A stretch of DNA of 64,000 nucleotides from Metellina segmentata (GCA_947359465.1 OX375883.1:94252293-94316292); one strand, 5' to 3'. Shown: positions 33,951 to 45,540, numbered from the stretch's first letter. Numbers and translations are program-made. Notes: a model not told the origin generated them from the letters alone.

Positions 33951-35589
33951 TCCAGAGAAACCGCAGACTGTAGAACCGATATATAACCTTAAATGAAAGC
34001 TTAACAAATCTAATTAATCGTAATAGAAGTGATTCTATGTATCGAGGAGTACTAACTCTTTGAAAATTGAATTAAAGAGCTCTTTAATTCAAAATGAATG
34101 AGGAAAATGTTATAAAATATTTATTATACTTCAATACTTACTACAAAAACACCGCTCATCATGGTATCATTGTTGGGCTTTTGATTTTTGGCGTCATTGA
34201 AGGAAGAACTTCATGTGTTATTAGTTTAATTTTAGATCACCAGGTTATAAACGCAGACGCTTAATTTTATAAAGTCTGTTTAAATATAAGTAATTTTATC
34301 AAGCGATGGTTAATAGCGCTTTTAAAAAAATTGAAAATAAAATACCTCTTAAATCAGAAAATTGCCGAAGAAAATTTTAACATAGGTAAAACTTAACAGC
34401 TCCTGAAACGAAACCTTTTCAAATCAAACCATGAAAACCTCTAAAGAATTTAGCTTTTCCTTGCTTGAAAAACAGTGTCTACAATTGGTGTACTTTATTC
34501 CCGATAGGCCTATAAAAAGATCTTAGTTTTTTCAGATTTTTTTCACTACTCCCAACCACAAACGAATGGAAAGGAAAAAGCTTTTGGGCAGGGTAAATAT
34601 TCTTTATAAAAAAGAGACATTCCCGGTTATTTTTCCCCTACTTCGAACATTAGAACGTTTCCGGAGAAAGAAACCATCAACTCTCCCTCTCCCTGCCCCC
34701 AAACGAAGACGAAACAATCTTGAATTCCTAAATCTATTTGCAGAGTTGTAACAAGTCATTCTCCGGGCAAAGAATAAACAGGCGCGATTCGTTCCACAAA
34801 TAACAGCGTCTTTTTATTTGCTGAAAGTCAAAACACTCGAGTATATATAGAAACTTTGAGAACAAATCGATTTAACCATCGTTAGTGTCGTATACGATTT
34901 TTTTACGGACATTCTATTTGTGAATCACCAGAATCTTTTAGTTTTTCTGAATAAATTATTTGCCTTTCAAAGCGTTGAGCATTTAGAAGAAATCAAATCT
35001 TTTCGTTTGAAACTAATATTATTCTTAAGAGCAAATATCTATAGATATATATTGATGTACAATACATTTACGATACTATCATTTTGTGAATCATTAAGTT
35101 CGAATTGTTTTTGTGTGAATTTGTCCTTCAAATCCAAAATAAATCAAAGCGTTCTAATTGTCGTTTGAAACTAATTCTAATTTTAAAGAACAAATTGGCG
35201 CATCTGCATAACAGTCTTTTTTTTTTGCTGAAAGTCAAAATGCTTGAATAGAAACTTTAAACACAAATCGATCTAACCATCCTTTATTCATAATCGAATT
35301 CCTTGCAAATATTATGTTTGTATGGTTAAAATAAATAAGAATTTTATTTTTTTGTGAACTAATCATATATGATTCACTACTAATCATGAATGAACTAATC
35401 ATGTATCTTAACATTCGTAGAGTATTGACAACAAATCAGAGTTCTAATTATCGTTCGAAACAATAATAGTTTTTACAATAAATCGATAGATTGGTAATTG
35501 ATATGACGATGATGCACTTATCAAGGAGATCCGCAAAATGTTAAAATTTTACAGATCTGGGCGATCTTTGGGCCATTGTAAATTTGCTA
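33951..35589. other. Gene-free stretch with diffuse repeats
   Basis: Two stretches about 400 bp apart (34790-34890 and 35190-35290) share a GCTGAAAGTCAAAA block and ACAAATCGAT, and a CAAAGCGTT/CGTTTGAAACTAAT block recurs, indicating an old tandem duplication. No gene recognised. Confidence 0.45.
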
Positions 35590-35705
35590 GGTAGGTAGGT
35601 ATTTAATTAACAGTCTGGGATGACGATTACCTCGAAGAGGGGGGAGGGAGATCTGAGGACAACATCACGTAATTTTGAACCACGGTCAGATGACGTGGCC
35701 TACTG
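35590..35705 (-). mobile_element. SINE body X, 3' part
   Basis: Starts GGTAGGTAGGTA (reverse of the tail) and runs back to CACGGTCAGATGACG. 5'-truncated. Confidence 0.75.
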
Positions 35706-35870
35706 TATTGGCTTGCCTGAATTGAGAACCACTGAAGTGTTGTGGCTCGAAAGCTACCGAACTATACTCCTATACTCTACAATCACAAGTCCTTAATCAA
35801 TACAACTATCCTTTAATGTTATTTTTAAACTGCATTTCAATTTTTCAAAACTTTAAATTAATCATTGAAT

Positions 35871-36450
35871 ATTCACAATAAAAAATCATCTTTTGTTTGC
35901 TTCATTCATCCAACAACCCAGCATCAGGCCTCAGTATTCACAATAAAAAATATTATCTTGTCTGCTTCATACATCCCACAACCCAACATCAGACCTCAGA
36001 ATTCACAATAAGCAATCTTCTTTTGTCTGCTTCATTGATCCCACAACCCAACATCAGACCTCAGTATTCACAATAAACAATCTTTTGTCTACTTCATTCA
36101 TCCCTCAACCCAACATCAGGTCTCAGTTTTCACAATAAACAATCTTTTGTCTGCTTCATTCATCCCACAACCCAACATCAGGCCTCAGTATTCACAATAA
36201 ACAATCTTCTTTTGTCTGCTTCATTCATTCCACAACCCAACATCAGACCTCAGTATTCACAATAAGCAATCTTCGTTTGTCTGCTTCATTGATCCCACAA
36301 CCCAACATCAGACCTCAGTATTCACAATAAACAATCTTTTGTCTGCTTCATTCATCCCACAACCCAACATCAGGTCTCAGTATTCACAATAAACAATCTT
36401 TTGTCTGCTTAATTCATCCCACAACCCAACTTTAGGCGTCAGTATTCACG
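35871..36450. repeat. ~62-65-bp minisatellite, about 9 units
   Basis: The unit is ATTCACAATAAACAATCTTC, TTTTGTCTGCTTCATTCATC, CCACAACCCAACATCAGACC, TCAGT, varying by small indels. It is unrelated in sequence to the arrays at 9.9 and 30.0 kb but has nearly the same period. It ends about 170 bp before the tRNA gene. Confidence 0.9.
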
Positions 36451-36607
36451 TCAAAACTACGATTTGTATCCTCGACAGAACCAATCTTTTTTTTTTTTTC
36501 GATTATCAGTCAGCAGCCCATTTTTCACTAATCAACTTAACTTCAAAAAGAAGTAATTTGTTAACTGAATACTCCCTAAATAACGATTTTGGTGATAATT
36601 ATTTATT

Positions 36608-36614
36608 AAAAAAA
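36608..36614 (-). terminator. Pol III oligo-T terminator of tRNA-Ser
   Basis: Seven consecutive T on the minus strand shortly after the mature 3' end. Confidence 0.85.
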
Positions 36615-36623
36615 TAGCATCCT

Positions 36624-36705
36624 CGCAGTCGTTAGGATTCGAACCTACGCGGGAAGATCCCAATGGATTTCTAGTCCATCGCCTTAACCGCTCGGCCACG
36701 ACTGC
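36624..36705 (-). tRNA. tRNA-Ser (anticodon AGA)
   Basis: The minus strand folds as an 82-nt type II tRNA: acceptor GCAGTCG pairing with CGACTGC, D-arm GCCGAGCGGTTAAGGC, anticodon stem ATGGA/TCCAT around loop CTAGAAA with anticodon AGA, a long variable arm (GGGATCTTCCC region) and T-loop TTCGAAT, discriminator G. It reads UCU (and UCC by inosine) serine codons. The first T-stem pair is a G-A mismatch; all other stem pairs hold. A run of seven T (36614 back to 36608) about 10 nt downstream is a good RNA polymerase III terminator. Internal A and B boxes are intact. This is a real tRNA-type gene, unlike the SINE heads nearby. Confidence 0.95.
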
Positions 36706-37082
36706 TCACATCAAAATGCGCTCTTTATACTCAAGTCTACATAAGCACTTGCATATTTGCACAGCTGAAAGTACTTCCATGTGATGAAAAATGAACGCGG
36801 AAAGCATTCATAGCAGGATTCAGATCCTTTTACTGAAAACCTGGGTTGTAGAGCTAAACTATGGACGTTTAATGTTTTTTCATAGGCAATGTGTTGCAGG
36901 GGACTTCTTGCTGATACTTCAAGGGGGTAGAGCATACGAAATGGAACCTTATTTCCAGAAGGATATATAAACATATAAACGACCCTCCCCCTACCAACTT
37001 CATCCATGCAGTCATGGACTCCATCGACTCCAATGGCCAGCATCGAAGTTTCATAGAAGGAATGGGAAAGAGTTTCATAGAA

Positions 37083-37150
37083 GGTAGGTAGGTGTTTTAA
37101 TCAACGTCGCACGAGAATAACATATTGGGTTATTGGTGAAGGTCTTTTTC
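37083..37150 (-). mobile_element. SINE body X tail fragment
   Basis: GGTAGGTAGGTGTTTTAATC followed by AACGTCGCA, the reverse of a body X 3' end; the rest is lost or diverged. Confidence 0.65.
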
Positions 37151-37483
37151 CTTCTATGTTAGTCTAATGCCGTGTTTTATTGTGTCTATTATGCTCATGT
37201 CTTCTATTATGTGTAAGGGTACTTCCACAGACAATTTCAATCGGTTTTCCTCATGAACTTGCTATAAATTACAACTAATTTTCCAACTTTTCATTAAATT
37301 CACGCTTACTATCAACTTCTGCGCTTCTTTTGCTCATTTTCTTTTATACTATGATGGATAACCTGAATGTAAAAAACACATAGAAAAGTACAAAACTCAA
37401 AAAGTCTAAATGTTGTAAAAGAACAAACACGGGTCACAAGAACGTATATTCAACTAGTTACCACCGTCCCAGCCTAAGCCATT

Positions 37484-37592
37484 CGGTGCAACGCTACGTA
37501 TTTTTGAACCACGTTCAGATGACGAGGAAACATCTTAGCTGGCACCCCACTCTCTAAACTTCCACACCAACATAACGTGAGGATCACAAGAG
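37484..37592 (-). mobile_element. SINE body X middle fragment
   Basis: The stretch with CACGTTCAGATGACGAGGAA, GCTGGCACCCCACTCTCTAA and CTTCCACACCAACATAACGT is the reverse of the body X middle. Confidence 0.65.
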
Positions 37593-38252
37593 CTTATGTC
37601 GTAGCACAGAATGTCAATTGCAAACTCTCAAAATATTGCTACGAACTGATGAGTAAAAAAGCTCTATGAATTAAACTGAGTGCATTCTGGTGTTGAATAG
37701 GTTAAGATGGACTCGGTTATGGTGCCTACTTCAAAAGAATAAGTAGGCGCAAGAATGCAATGCGCCACTTGTAATCATTCAATGCGCCACGTTTTGCGCA
37801 TGCGCCACAGGTTGACCAACCCTGCTTTATACTGTTGTCATTCTAAGAAAAACAAATAATAAATAAATGACGATAAGTTAATAAAAAATTATAATTTAAT
37901 GCGTTCCATGAGTAGTAGGCAAATAGTAACCTATATATATCGTGTTACCGATGATTAATTCTATTTCTCTATTGCTTCTGGAAGGTATTAGTTGCCTACA
38001 CTCAAACCTGTTTTTGTACGATCTTTTTTTTCTGCGATCTTTTTTGCGCGACCTTCTTTTGTGCGGTACATGAAACAAAATTATTCACTACAATCTACTT
38101 ACAGTCCTTTCAAAATCTCAATCAAATTAGAGCATAATTGACGAAGTTATCAATAAAAATTACTTAAATTTAAAAAAATTTAATATAGGACGTAATAACG
38201 GAATAAAGTTATTATAAAATTAACGGAATAGGACGTAATAACGGATTAATGT
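37593..38252. other. Gene-free stretch
   Basis: AT-rich; a short GGACGTAATAACGGA motif repeats at 38186-38260. No gene recognised. Confidence 0.45.
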
Positions 38253-38548
38253 AACGGAATAAAAAGTATAAAATAATTTCTCCTGGCCCCATACAGATTG
38301 TCCTGAAAATTTGTGATTGTGAAATTTAATAGCTATAAAAATACTTGTAAGATTTAAAACGAAGAACGTGAGGCGCTTTATACTCCTCACTATTATCTAT
38401 TGCATGCGCCCCACGTTTTTCGTTTTAAATCTTACAAATATTTTTATAGCTATTAAAACTTTACAATCATAAATTTTTAGTACAATCTGTATGATGTTAT
38501 AAATCTGTATGGGGCCAGGAGAAATTATTTTATGCTTTTTAGTCCGTT
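38253..38548. repeat. Foldback hairpin with ~120-bp arms
   Basis: The left arm runs from AACGGAATAAAAAGTATAAA through ATTTCTCCTGGCCCCATACA and AATAGCTATAAAAATACTTG to GAACGTGAGGCGC; the right arm is its reverse complement with few changes, plus a 17-bp duplication of the ATACAG end. The loop is about 30 nt. This is either a foldback MITE or a fixed inverted duplication. Confidence 0.88.
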
Positions 38549-38559
38549 CCACCGACTAC

Positions 38560-38679
38560 ATGGTAACTGAAAAAAAGTCAACGCTAAACGAGTGCGAGGT
38601 AGTATCTTCAAGTGACGAAAGTGATTTTGAACCAGTTCACCACAAGAAAATCCGCTTATTGTCAGACTACGAAGGATAA
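38560..38679 (+). CDS. Possible small acidic ORF (39 aa)
   Basis: The ATG-to-TAA frame begins MVTEKKSTLNECEVVSSSDE and ends with KKIRLLSDYEG. The serine/aspartate-rich stretch followed by a basic patch resembles the ends of some nuclear or transposase proteins, but I do not recognise it. It sits directly beside the foldback repeat and could be a fragment carried by a transposon. Low confidence that it is translated. Confidence 0.2.
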   Translation: MVTEKKSTLNECEVVSSSDESDFEPVHHKKIRLLSDYEG

Positions 38680-39734
38680 TGGTTAGACATTTTGAAAAAT
38701 TTTGTATGTGTAAAATAAGTACATGTAAATAAAATATTTAAAAATGTTCGCATGTGTATTTTCTAAGCGAGATTTCTATATGAGATTCCAAAATGTTTGA
38801 CCAGATTCCAAGTATTGCCAAGCCTCGTGTCTTGATTTCGTTTAAAAAAGCAATTTCTATTTATTTCGTAAGGTTTTGAGTTATTTTTTACGTGAGATTT
38901 TTTTTTATGCGGTCCCTTTACACCGCATAAAAAAAATTCTTTTTAAATGTGTTGCGAAAAATATTTTTTATAGATACTCGTGAAGTTTTGGAATATTTTT
39001 TTTTCCCTATACACAACACAAAAATAGGTTTGAGTGTACTATATTTGAATTTTGTTTTTAAAATTTCGGCTGGAGACGAACTCAAAATTTTACAACCGAC
39101 TTTCTTAGAATAGAAATCGGAACACTCTCTGTTCTGAATAGCTAAACATGAACAATATCTTTCTTTTTTTTTGTATACGAACACTAACATTTTTATTTTT
39201 TATAGTTTGAATGCAACAAGAATTTAACCGTCATTAATTTCAGTGTTTTATTTTGGATGAAGTGGATAGGGGCATTTGGTGGCGATCTTCGGGCTGGGTG
39301 TCGCCAGTCTCCCTGCTGCTACTGCGTGTTTTACTTCGTTTTCTTCTTATTCTCTTCATATTACTTTGTTTTGTGTGTTTGCTTTAAAATGCTGTTTGAA
39401 GTAGTGTATAGAGGAATTTTTTTTTTGGCGAATTGCTGCTCATACGTAGAAAACATCATTTTGTGTTGTCTGTGTAAGGCTCCTCTCTGATGACGCCCTG
39501 ATCCACCAACACTTCCATTTTCAAAAATTTCCTAAAAATGTTTTATTTAATTTTTTTAATTATATTGCTTACTTTGTCATGTCTGCAGCTTCAGCGCGCT
39601 GAAATGGTTAGTTTTGACTTTTGTTTTCTGGCTGATTGCAACCCGGCAGTTTGGTTCTTTGCTTTTTTTAAATGTTTTATATACATATGCATATAAATAT
39701 CTATATCTATATATATTTTTTATATTATTCAAAT
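38680..39734. other. AT-rich gene-free stretch
   Basis: Nothing recognised. Confidence 0.5.
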
Positions 39735-39995
39735 GCCGACCAACCGGTCTAGTGGTCAAGGTGTTGGCCTCTGGATCGGAAGGTTCCTGGTTAGAATCCG
39801 GGGTTAGGTCATGGATGTAAATTGTAGTCCTTTGTTAGGGACAATGATGGTCCACCCCCTGGGTGCCCCTTCACAAGTGACCATCACTTCTGGCCTTGTA
39901 TAAGGCTAAAATGACCTCTGTCAACTCTGTACTTTGAATTGTATTGTATTTGTATTTGTCTTCGCAATTGTACTGCCTTGCCATAGGAAATAAAA
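39735..39995 (+). mobile_element. SINE, head A + body Y (LINE-like tail)
   Basis: The head GACCAACCGGTCTAGTGGTC with GGTTCCTGGTTAGAATCCGG is nearly the same as in 19680-20016, but the body is entirely different (CAATGATGGTCCACCCCCTG, GGCCTTGTATAAGGC) and ends in TTGTATTTGTATTTG and a poly-A run. The TTGTAT repeats recall the 3' end of the CR1-like LINE at 3809-3834. Confidence 0.8.
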
Positions 39996-40079
39996 AAAAA
40001 ATATCATTCAAATACGCAAATTAACGAAAGAGCAAATTAAAAAGCAGAGGAACTCATCCAGAAAAGGAAAACGAAAGTA

Positions 40080-40335
40080 TAGATTGAAAATTTCAACGGA
40101 TTTGAAATCTGAGGAAAATTTTACACCAGATTGATAGTCCAGATTCATCGAGGTCTTATACACTTTCTTTTAATAAATAATTTTTCAATTAAATATTTTT
40201 ATTTTCGCAAGAGATTGTGGCGTCACGCCGAATTTCCATTTGGTTTGCGAAGCAAACCAACACCACGGGCAACTCCGTTATGGCTGTTATCCAATAGGCT
40301 AGAAATTCCCATTTGGGGTCCTTGGAAAAACGGGT
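40080..40335 (+). mobile_element. Decayed Helitron-like fragment
   Basis: Contains GGATTTGAAATCTGAGGAAA, AACACCACGGGCAAC and hairpin GGTTTGCGAAGCAAACC, all seen in one or other of the Helitron families of this window. Ends are not clear. Confidence 0.5.
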
Positions 40336-40349
40336 TACGCCAATGATCG

Positions 40350-40647
40350 ATACTTGGTACGAGGTATCCCGGTTTGAAGAGTAGCGTACCAGGAACCGTA
40401 GGGTTGCGAGTTCGAATCTCGTTTCATTCAAAACCGTTTTGTACAACAGGACTGGTGCACGTTAAATCTGACGAAGTTTCTAACATACTCACGTTGGAGT
40501 GGTATTGAAGTATGGCGAGTGAGGTGCGAACCTCACAATATGACCGAGGTTAAAAATTACGAGGAGCTGTCGTTGGATCATTCCCTACGGATCGATGCCA
40601 ATAGCCCGTCGTTTTGCTCCAGTGCGACGCTGATTCAGCTACCTCCC
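40350..40647 (+). mobile_element. SINE, head B + body X
   Basis: The B-box TTGCGAGTTCGAATCTCG is followed by GACTGGTGCACGTTAAATCT and the rest of body X, ending GACGCTGATTCAGCTACCTC. Confidence 0.82.
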
Positions 40648-41216
40648 TTTATTAAAATGATAGAGTTAAGATTAAATTTAGAAACAAATAGATTTCTTAA
40701 ATTTAGAGACAAATAGATGGTCCGAACTGTTTGACTTTTAGGCAATATTTTTACTGGTTGCGATCGATATAAACGACACCATTCAATTAGTGGTCGTCCC
40801 CACTGTTGATATGCTACCTGTCGAATGCCTCCTCTCTGCCTCTCTAAGTGTATTTACTTAGGAGCTTCCTTTCTCGATGCGTTCGCTCGTTAAGTAATTG
40901 GGTCTCCAACCACGCAGTATTATCTGTGAGGGGTTGTATCGAGATTTGTTACTTTTTATTAACTATATAGGAGGGTTACTTCGTTAATGAATTGCTTAGA
41001 CTCCTAATTTTTTTGGTAAATAACCTCTGTTTCAACTCCTGATAGCGTAATTAAAATTGTTAAGAGGGGAAATTAAATACGATAGTAATTCATTAATTAG
41101 TTGGTTGAGTTATTAAACGAAGTATATTGATAGAATTTTTAATAGTAGCTTTGATGGAAATACATTTGCTCTATGCTGGCATATGTTTCTTAAACTCAGA
41201 TAAGTAAACTTTTTCT
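40648..41216. other. Gene-free stretch
   Basis: No recognised feature. Confidence 0.5.
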
Positions 41217-41948
41217 TTTAGGGGGGTCCCCCCAAGACACAAAAATCGTCACATTTTCGAAATGTTTTTTATTATTTTAAGAAATTCTCTGTGTTTTTCA
41301 GCTTAAAATAACGTCTAAATCATGTTGCTATCTTAATTAGAACTAGAGATATAATAATTTTTGTGGTGCGTTGTTTTGAAAATATAACACTCTTGAAAGT
41401 TGTTATTGCAACAGCATCTGTCTTTAAAACTTTAAATGCGTTTTTCTCCATGATACATTTTTTCAAGATTTCCTGTATTCAAATTGCTATAAGTCGAAAA
41501 CCGATAAAGTTTTAAGGGTTAAAATTTGGAATATATCTTTTTCAAACATTATTCAATTCTGATTCAGAAAATTTAAAACAAATATTTGCTTTTAAAAATA
41601 TGACTTTTTAAAAAAAGTACCTTCAAATTAAAAAAAATTTTCATACAGATATCTTTTATTAAATTAATATTTTTTAAATTGCTGAATCAAAATTAAAGTT
41701 TATAAATTTGTGAATAATTTACTGCAAAAATTTTAAAAATTGATCAAAAATATTTTGAGTTTTAGCAATTTAAAATAACCCCTTTTTTTTCAAAAAATTT
41801 TAATTTAAAATTTTTAAAAAAAATTTGGAAAAATTTTGTGTTGTGATTTTGCTTATTAGTTAGATGGGTAATCAGTACAAACATATTCTAAATTCTAAAT
41901 TAATTAATAAAAAATAAAAAAATTTCACTGTGTCACGGACCATCTTAA
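41217..41948. mobile_element. TTAA-target MITE (732 bp), copy 2, uninterrupted
   Basis: Inverted copy of the 21422-23166 MITE without the Gypsy insertion. The left end is degenerate (TTTAGGGGGGTCC); the right end, from the minus strand, is TTAAGATGGTCCGTGACACA. Shared interior includes CGATAAAGTTTTAAGGGTTA and its relatives. It gives the empty-site reference for the nested copy. Confidence 0.85.
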
Positions 41949-42959
41949 GGGAACGTAAAAATGGAATACATAACCATTTTATATTTTACACTGATCGATT
42001 TTCAAAATTGTATTTGCATCAAAATTTCAGGAAACTATACAAAGCATACAAAGCAAATACTTTTATCCATGTAGTGTATTTTAAATATTTGTTCGTCTTT
42101 GAGTATATTTATGTTACTCGACGTATTATAAGTTCCATTTTCTAAAAATTGCTCTATATTAGGACATGCGCAACCCAAGTATCATACATAATACGAGCCA
42201 TGCAAGAAAGTTACAAAATATTATTAGTCGATCACCTTGTCATTTATAAATCTTTATAATTAGTTTAAACAACGAAAAATCTACGCTATGGTGTTTTCAA
42301 CAATTATTTCTTCTGTTACCCGAACCAAAAATACTTAACATTTCATTTAACTATAGTGAAACCCTATTTGACGAAGCCCCAAATTCATTTCTATAAAAAA
42401 ATCACAAGACTTACCAGTAAGGAATGAAAAATTGGGAAGTACTTAGCATTTTGAAATAAGAATAGAAACGAAATGCAAGAAAAATTAGATAAAACTTTCT
42501 TATATGAGGAACTGGAATCATGCATGTAATGGCAGATATTCAATTAAATATACCTCGGGCTTCAAATTTGAAATGGTGGCGTATGCCAAATCTAATTTAT
42601 CATTCACGTTGAATGATTTGCGTAAGAACTAACATAAGTCAATTACGATTAATGTGTTCAACTTTTCTTCGAATTCAATATTCATGTTAGTAGCGTGGTT
42701 AGGTTTTAGTGTGTATTATGTCTATCCTCACTAAAACTACTCCCACTACAAGTCTGGTCTGTTGCCATAGAAACGGATCTTATCCCATTTTTCATGGGGA
42801 TGCATGAAGATTACGGTACATCTTGGTACATGAGTCCGGTGTATTATCGCCGATTTTAGCATGGCTTCCATAAACCAGCGAAGCAATGTATATAAAATGA
42901 ATATTAGGTCAAGCTATAAGAATAGAATGAATCACACATTTAACCTAAAAAAATACTAA
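41949..42959. other. Gene-free stretch
   Basis: Nothing recognised. Confidence 0.5.
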
Positions 42960-43487
42960 AAATGTTCTTTACTGTGCCGTCGAACAAGATATGCTCCAAT
43001 GTCTCTTTCTCACTAATGCAAATAAGGCACTTGTCGCTGTCAGTCATGTGAAAACGATTCATTTAAGCCTGAGTTACAATGTAGTCTATTCTTGCTTTGG
43101 CAGGAAAAGCAGCAATTGCTCTTGGGATTTTTCAAGTAATGGAAGTCATTAAGCTGATTCTGGCATTGAAACATATGACCTTTCATTCCAGTGTTCCTCC
43201 ATTAAGCACATCAAAGTGATTGAGCCTTTCTCCTGACTCTACCCAGACACCTAAAGGTGTTAGTTGCTGACAAAATAATTGGGCCGTTTGTGGTTGACAA
43301 TTTAGCAAACTTATCATTCTATGTACTTCACAATGCACAGAAACACGCTGCAAAGTGATGAATGCCTTAATTTTACAATCTGTCTGAGGTGAACAATTCT
43401 TAAAAAGTAGTTGCCTGATATATGTTGGAAAGGTCAGTGAAGGGCAGTCATATAGTCGAGGAATAGAAATATAACGATCATTTAAAG
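42960..43487 (-). pseudogene. Possible LINE-type ORF end (Cys/His motif)
   Basis: One minus-strand frame reads DSDKCLICISEKETLEHILF, a C-x2-C-x9-H arrangement like the cysteine/histidine motif near the end of many non-LTR retrotransposon ORF2 proteins (general form CxxC..ETxxHLLxxC). Upstream on the same strand a 109-codon frame (43183-43512) contains LLFKNCSPQTDCKIKAF and LTPLGVWVESGERL, which I do not recognise. Stops and frameshifts separate them. The final cysteine is changed. Could also be an unrelated host exon relic. Confidence 0.35.
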
Positions 43488-44090
43488 CAGGGCTCGAAAT
43501 TCCCGGGTGCACAGGTGCACTATGCCCATGAAAATAAAACTGTGCACCTAATTTAATTAACTATAAATGTGCACCCTTTTTTAACGTTAGGTGCACGCCG
43601 TGCACCTAACGTTAAAAAAAGGGGGGGAAAACGTGTTTTATGTTATTTTTAAATTTGAACAAACTATTAATATCAACCTCTCTCGCTCTAAAGGAACGTA
43701 ATTAAAATTCCTAAATACACACAATGCAAAAACAAAATCGCTGGGCCGTAACGGGTTTATACAGGAGGAAGGTTTACTTGAGCCACTGCCAACAGAACTT
43801 TCCAATGATCGAAACATTTTCCAGATGTCTCCGTTGAAGCGACTGTCGCGACAGCCGTGCGCCGGAGAAGGGATAATTTAGGTGTTTAAATATTTTTATT
43901 TACTATCTACTACTAACCTATCTAAACATACCCAACTAATAAAGTAGTTTACATTGTATTAATGCTCTTATATTACATTGCATTCTTATACTACATTTTA
44001 AATGTGCACCTAAAATATAACCTGTTCATCTAATTTAAAAACTTAGGTGCACAAAGTGCACCTGTATTAAAAAATCTATTTCGAGGCCTG
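43488..44090. mobile_element. hAT-like MITE with CAGGSCTCGAAAT ends, copy 2
   Basis: Left end CAGGGCTCGAAATTCCCGGG; right end from the minus strand CAGGCCTCGAAATAG. The 8-bp flanks ATTTAAAG (43480-43487) and ATTTAAAA (44091-44098) differ by one base. Inverted relative to 28638-29206 and ~600 bp long. Non-coding, with AGGTGCAC repeats near both ends. Confidence 0.87.
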
Positions 44091-44501
44091 ATTTAAAAAG
44101 AGAGAACACAATTATGCAGCTCTAATAGCCGGATAAATGCATTTAAATTTGCCACATTGCAGCACTTAAGGACAAATTGGAAATACGCTCGTTGTGATTT
44201 TTGCTTGCTGACAACAATATCTATATACTAGTAAAGTACATCTATCCACCGCAAATATAAGCCAAAAACCTACATCCACCAAAGTCACCCCTACTCAAAA
44301 TGAACAAGCCCTGTTTCTATGGTTACTTCCACCACTCATGCATAGTAGTGGGAATAGTTCTCATTGCAGACATTGTTCAGTCTCTGTTTAGCTCCAAGAT
44401 GGCGCTTGTGTGATTCGAATTTGGATGCAACCAATGATAGTTTAGATCCATTTTGGAAAGAAAGGTTGACAGTTCTTGAAATCTGCCTAAAAAATCGATT
44501 T

Positions 44502-44651
44502 TTATCTTCCTAGTGGTTGGGACAACGAAGTACCTCGTCATTAGAAGAAATATGACCAGATCTTGATCTGATCCTCATAAAAAAAAATCGGCAATAAATT
44601 GGTCGGATAGTGATGGACGAGATATCTCGTCCAAACTACTTGGATGGTTAA
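44502..44651. mobile_element. 150-bp TTAA MITE of the CCAAGTAGTT family
   Basis: Left end TTATCTTCCTAGTGGTTGGG, right end from the minus strand TTAACCATCCAAGTAGTTTG, both continuing into CTCGTC blocks. Non-coding. Confidence 0.75.
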
Positions 44652-44857
44652 ATCAAATCATTTAAGCAGTCCAAAATCAAATCAATTCTACTATCAAAAT
44701 CGATAAACGCAACTAACATTACTGTGCAGTATTAATTCAGGCAGTGTAAACCTAGATGTTATTAAGAGACGAGGTCCTATGGTAGATCCAGTCCCATTGG
44801 TTATAATTGTGCATTGTTTAATTCTTTTATTTATCAATACTTGTACTAGTTCTGTCC

Positions 44858-44935
44858 ATAATTATCCCTCCAAGTAGTTTCGACTAGATATCGCGTCCAA
44901 GATCTGGTCAATTTTGCTAATAATTGTGATTCATC
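44858..44935. mobile_element. MITE end of the CCAAGTAGTT family abutting Tc1
   Basis: TTATCCCTCCAAGTAGTTTC, then GACTAGATATCGCGTCC, then GATCTGGTCAATTTTGCTAA. It replaces the rest of the Tc1 transposase gene just after the first catalytic aspartate. Confidence 0.6.
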
Positions 44936-45392
44936 GGAAAAAGCCACCTGTCGCCACTCTGTGGACGTCCAGTTGCGGTACTGGCGTGCAAATTCCAGCC
45001 TTCGCCACCGATGAACAGCAGTGATCATAGGTGCATTAACCAGGCGTCTGCTGCGGAGGCCCATGCTCAGCAACGTTCGCTGAACCGTTGTTGAGGATAC
45101 TCTCTTGGTAGCCCCTTGGTTCTTCTGGGCGGTCAGTTGCTCAACAGTTGCACGTCTATTCGCCCGAACGCATCTCTGTAGCCTTCGTTCGCCTCTGTCA
45201 TCTATAGCCCTTGGTGCACCACATGTGCCGCTGATTTTGGATAGTGCCATTTTGCCATGCACGGTATAATTTTACCACGGCGGCACGCGAACAGTTCACA
45301 AAATGAGCCGTTTCCGAAATGCTTCCACCCTTGGCCCGAAAGCCAATAATCATGCCATTTTGGACGTCGGATAAATCGCTACGTTTCTGCAT
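44936..45392 (-). pseudogene. Tc1-like transposase, N-terminal part
   Basis: Starts MQKRSDLSDVQNGMIIGFRA at 45392 with the helix-turn-helix-like SISETAHFVNCSRAAVVKLY, then a frameshift near 45270, then NQGATKRVSSTTVQRTLLSM (second HTH) and EWRQVAFSDESQLL, with the first catalytic D in SDES. The remaining DDE residues are missing. Subfamily differs from the others in this window. Confidence 0.85.
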
Positions 45393-45540
45393 TACGCCAA
45401 CGATTGAAATGCTTTCCAATGCCCTAGGACATCCTTTTTATACACTCCACTGCAATGTGCTGCCGCCTGCCTTTTGTGATTGGTTATTTCACGTTGACGT
45501 CGAAAGTAGGTGGTGGTCGCATTAATGTGACTGGACTGTG
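44936..45540 (-). mobile_element. Truncated Tc1-like transposon
   Basis: The right end (minus-strand 5' TIR) is CACAGTCCAGTCACATTAAT, beside TA at 45541. The transposase N-terminal half follows; the second half and other TIR are gone, replaced at 44935 by a MITE end. Confidence 0.8.

Noticed and set aside
36711..37043. 110-residue minus-strand gene next to the tRNA
   Set aside because: No recognised domain, and it lies between a tRNA and a SINE tail with no supporting splice or start context.
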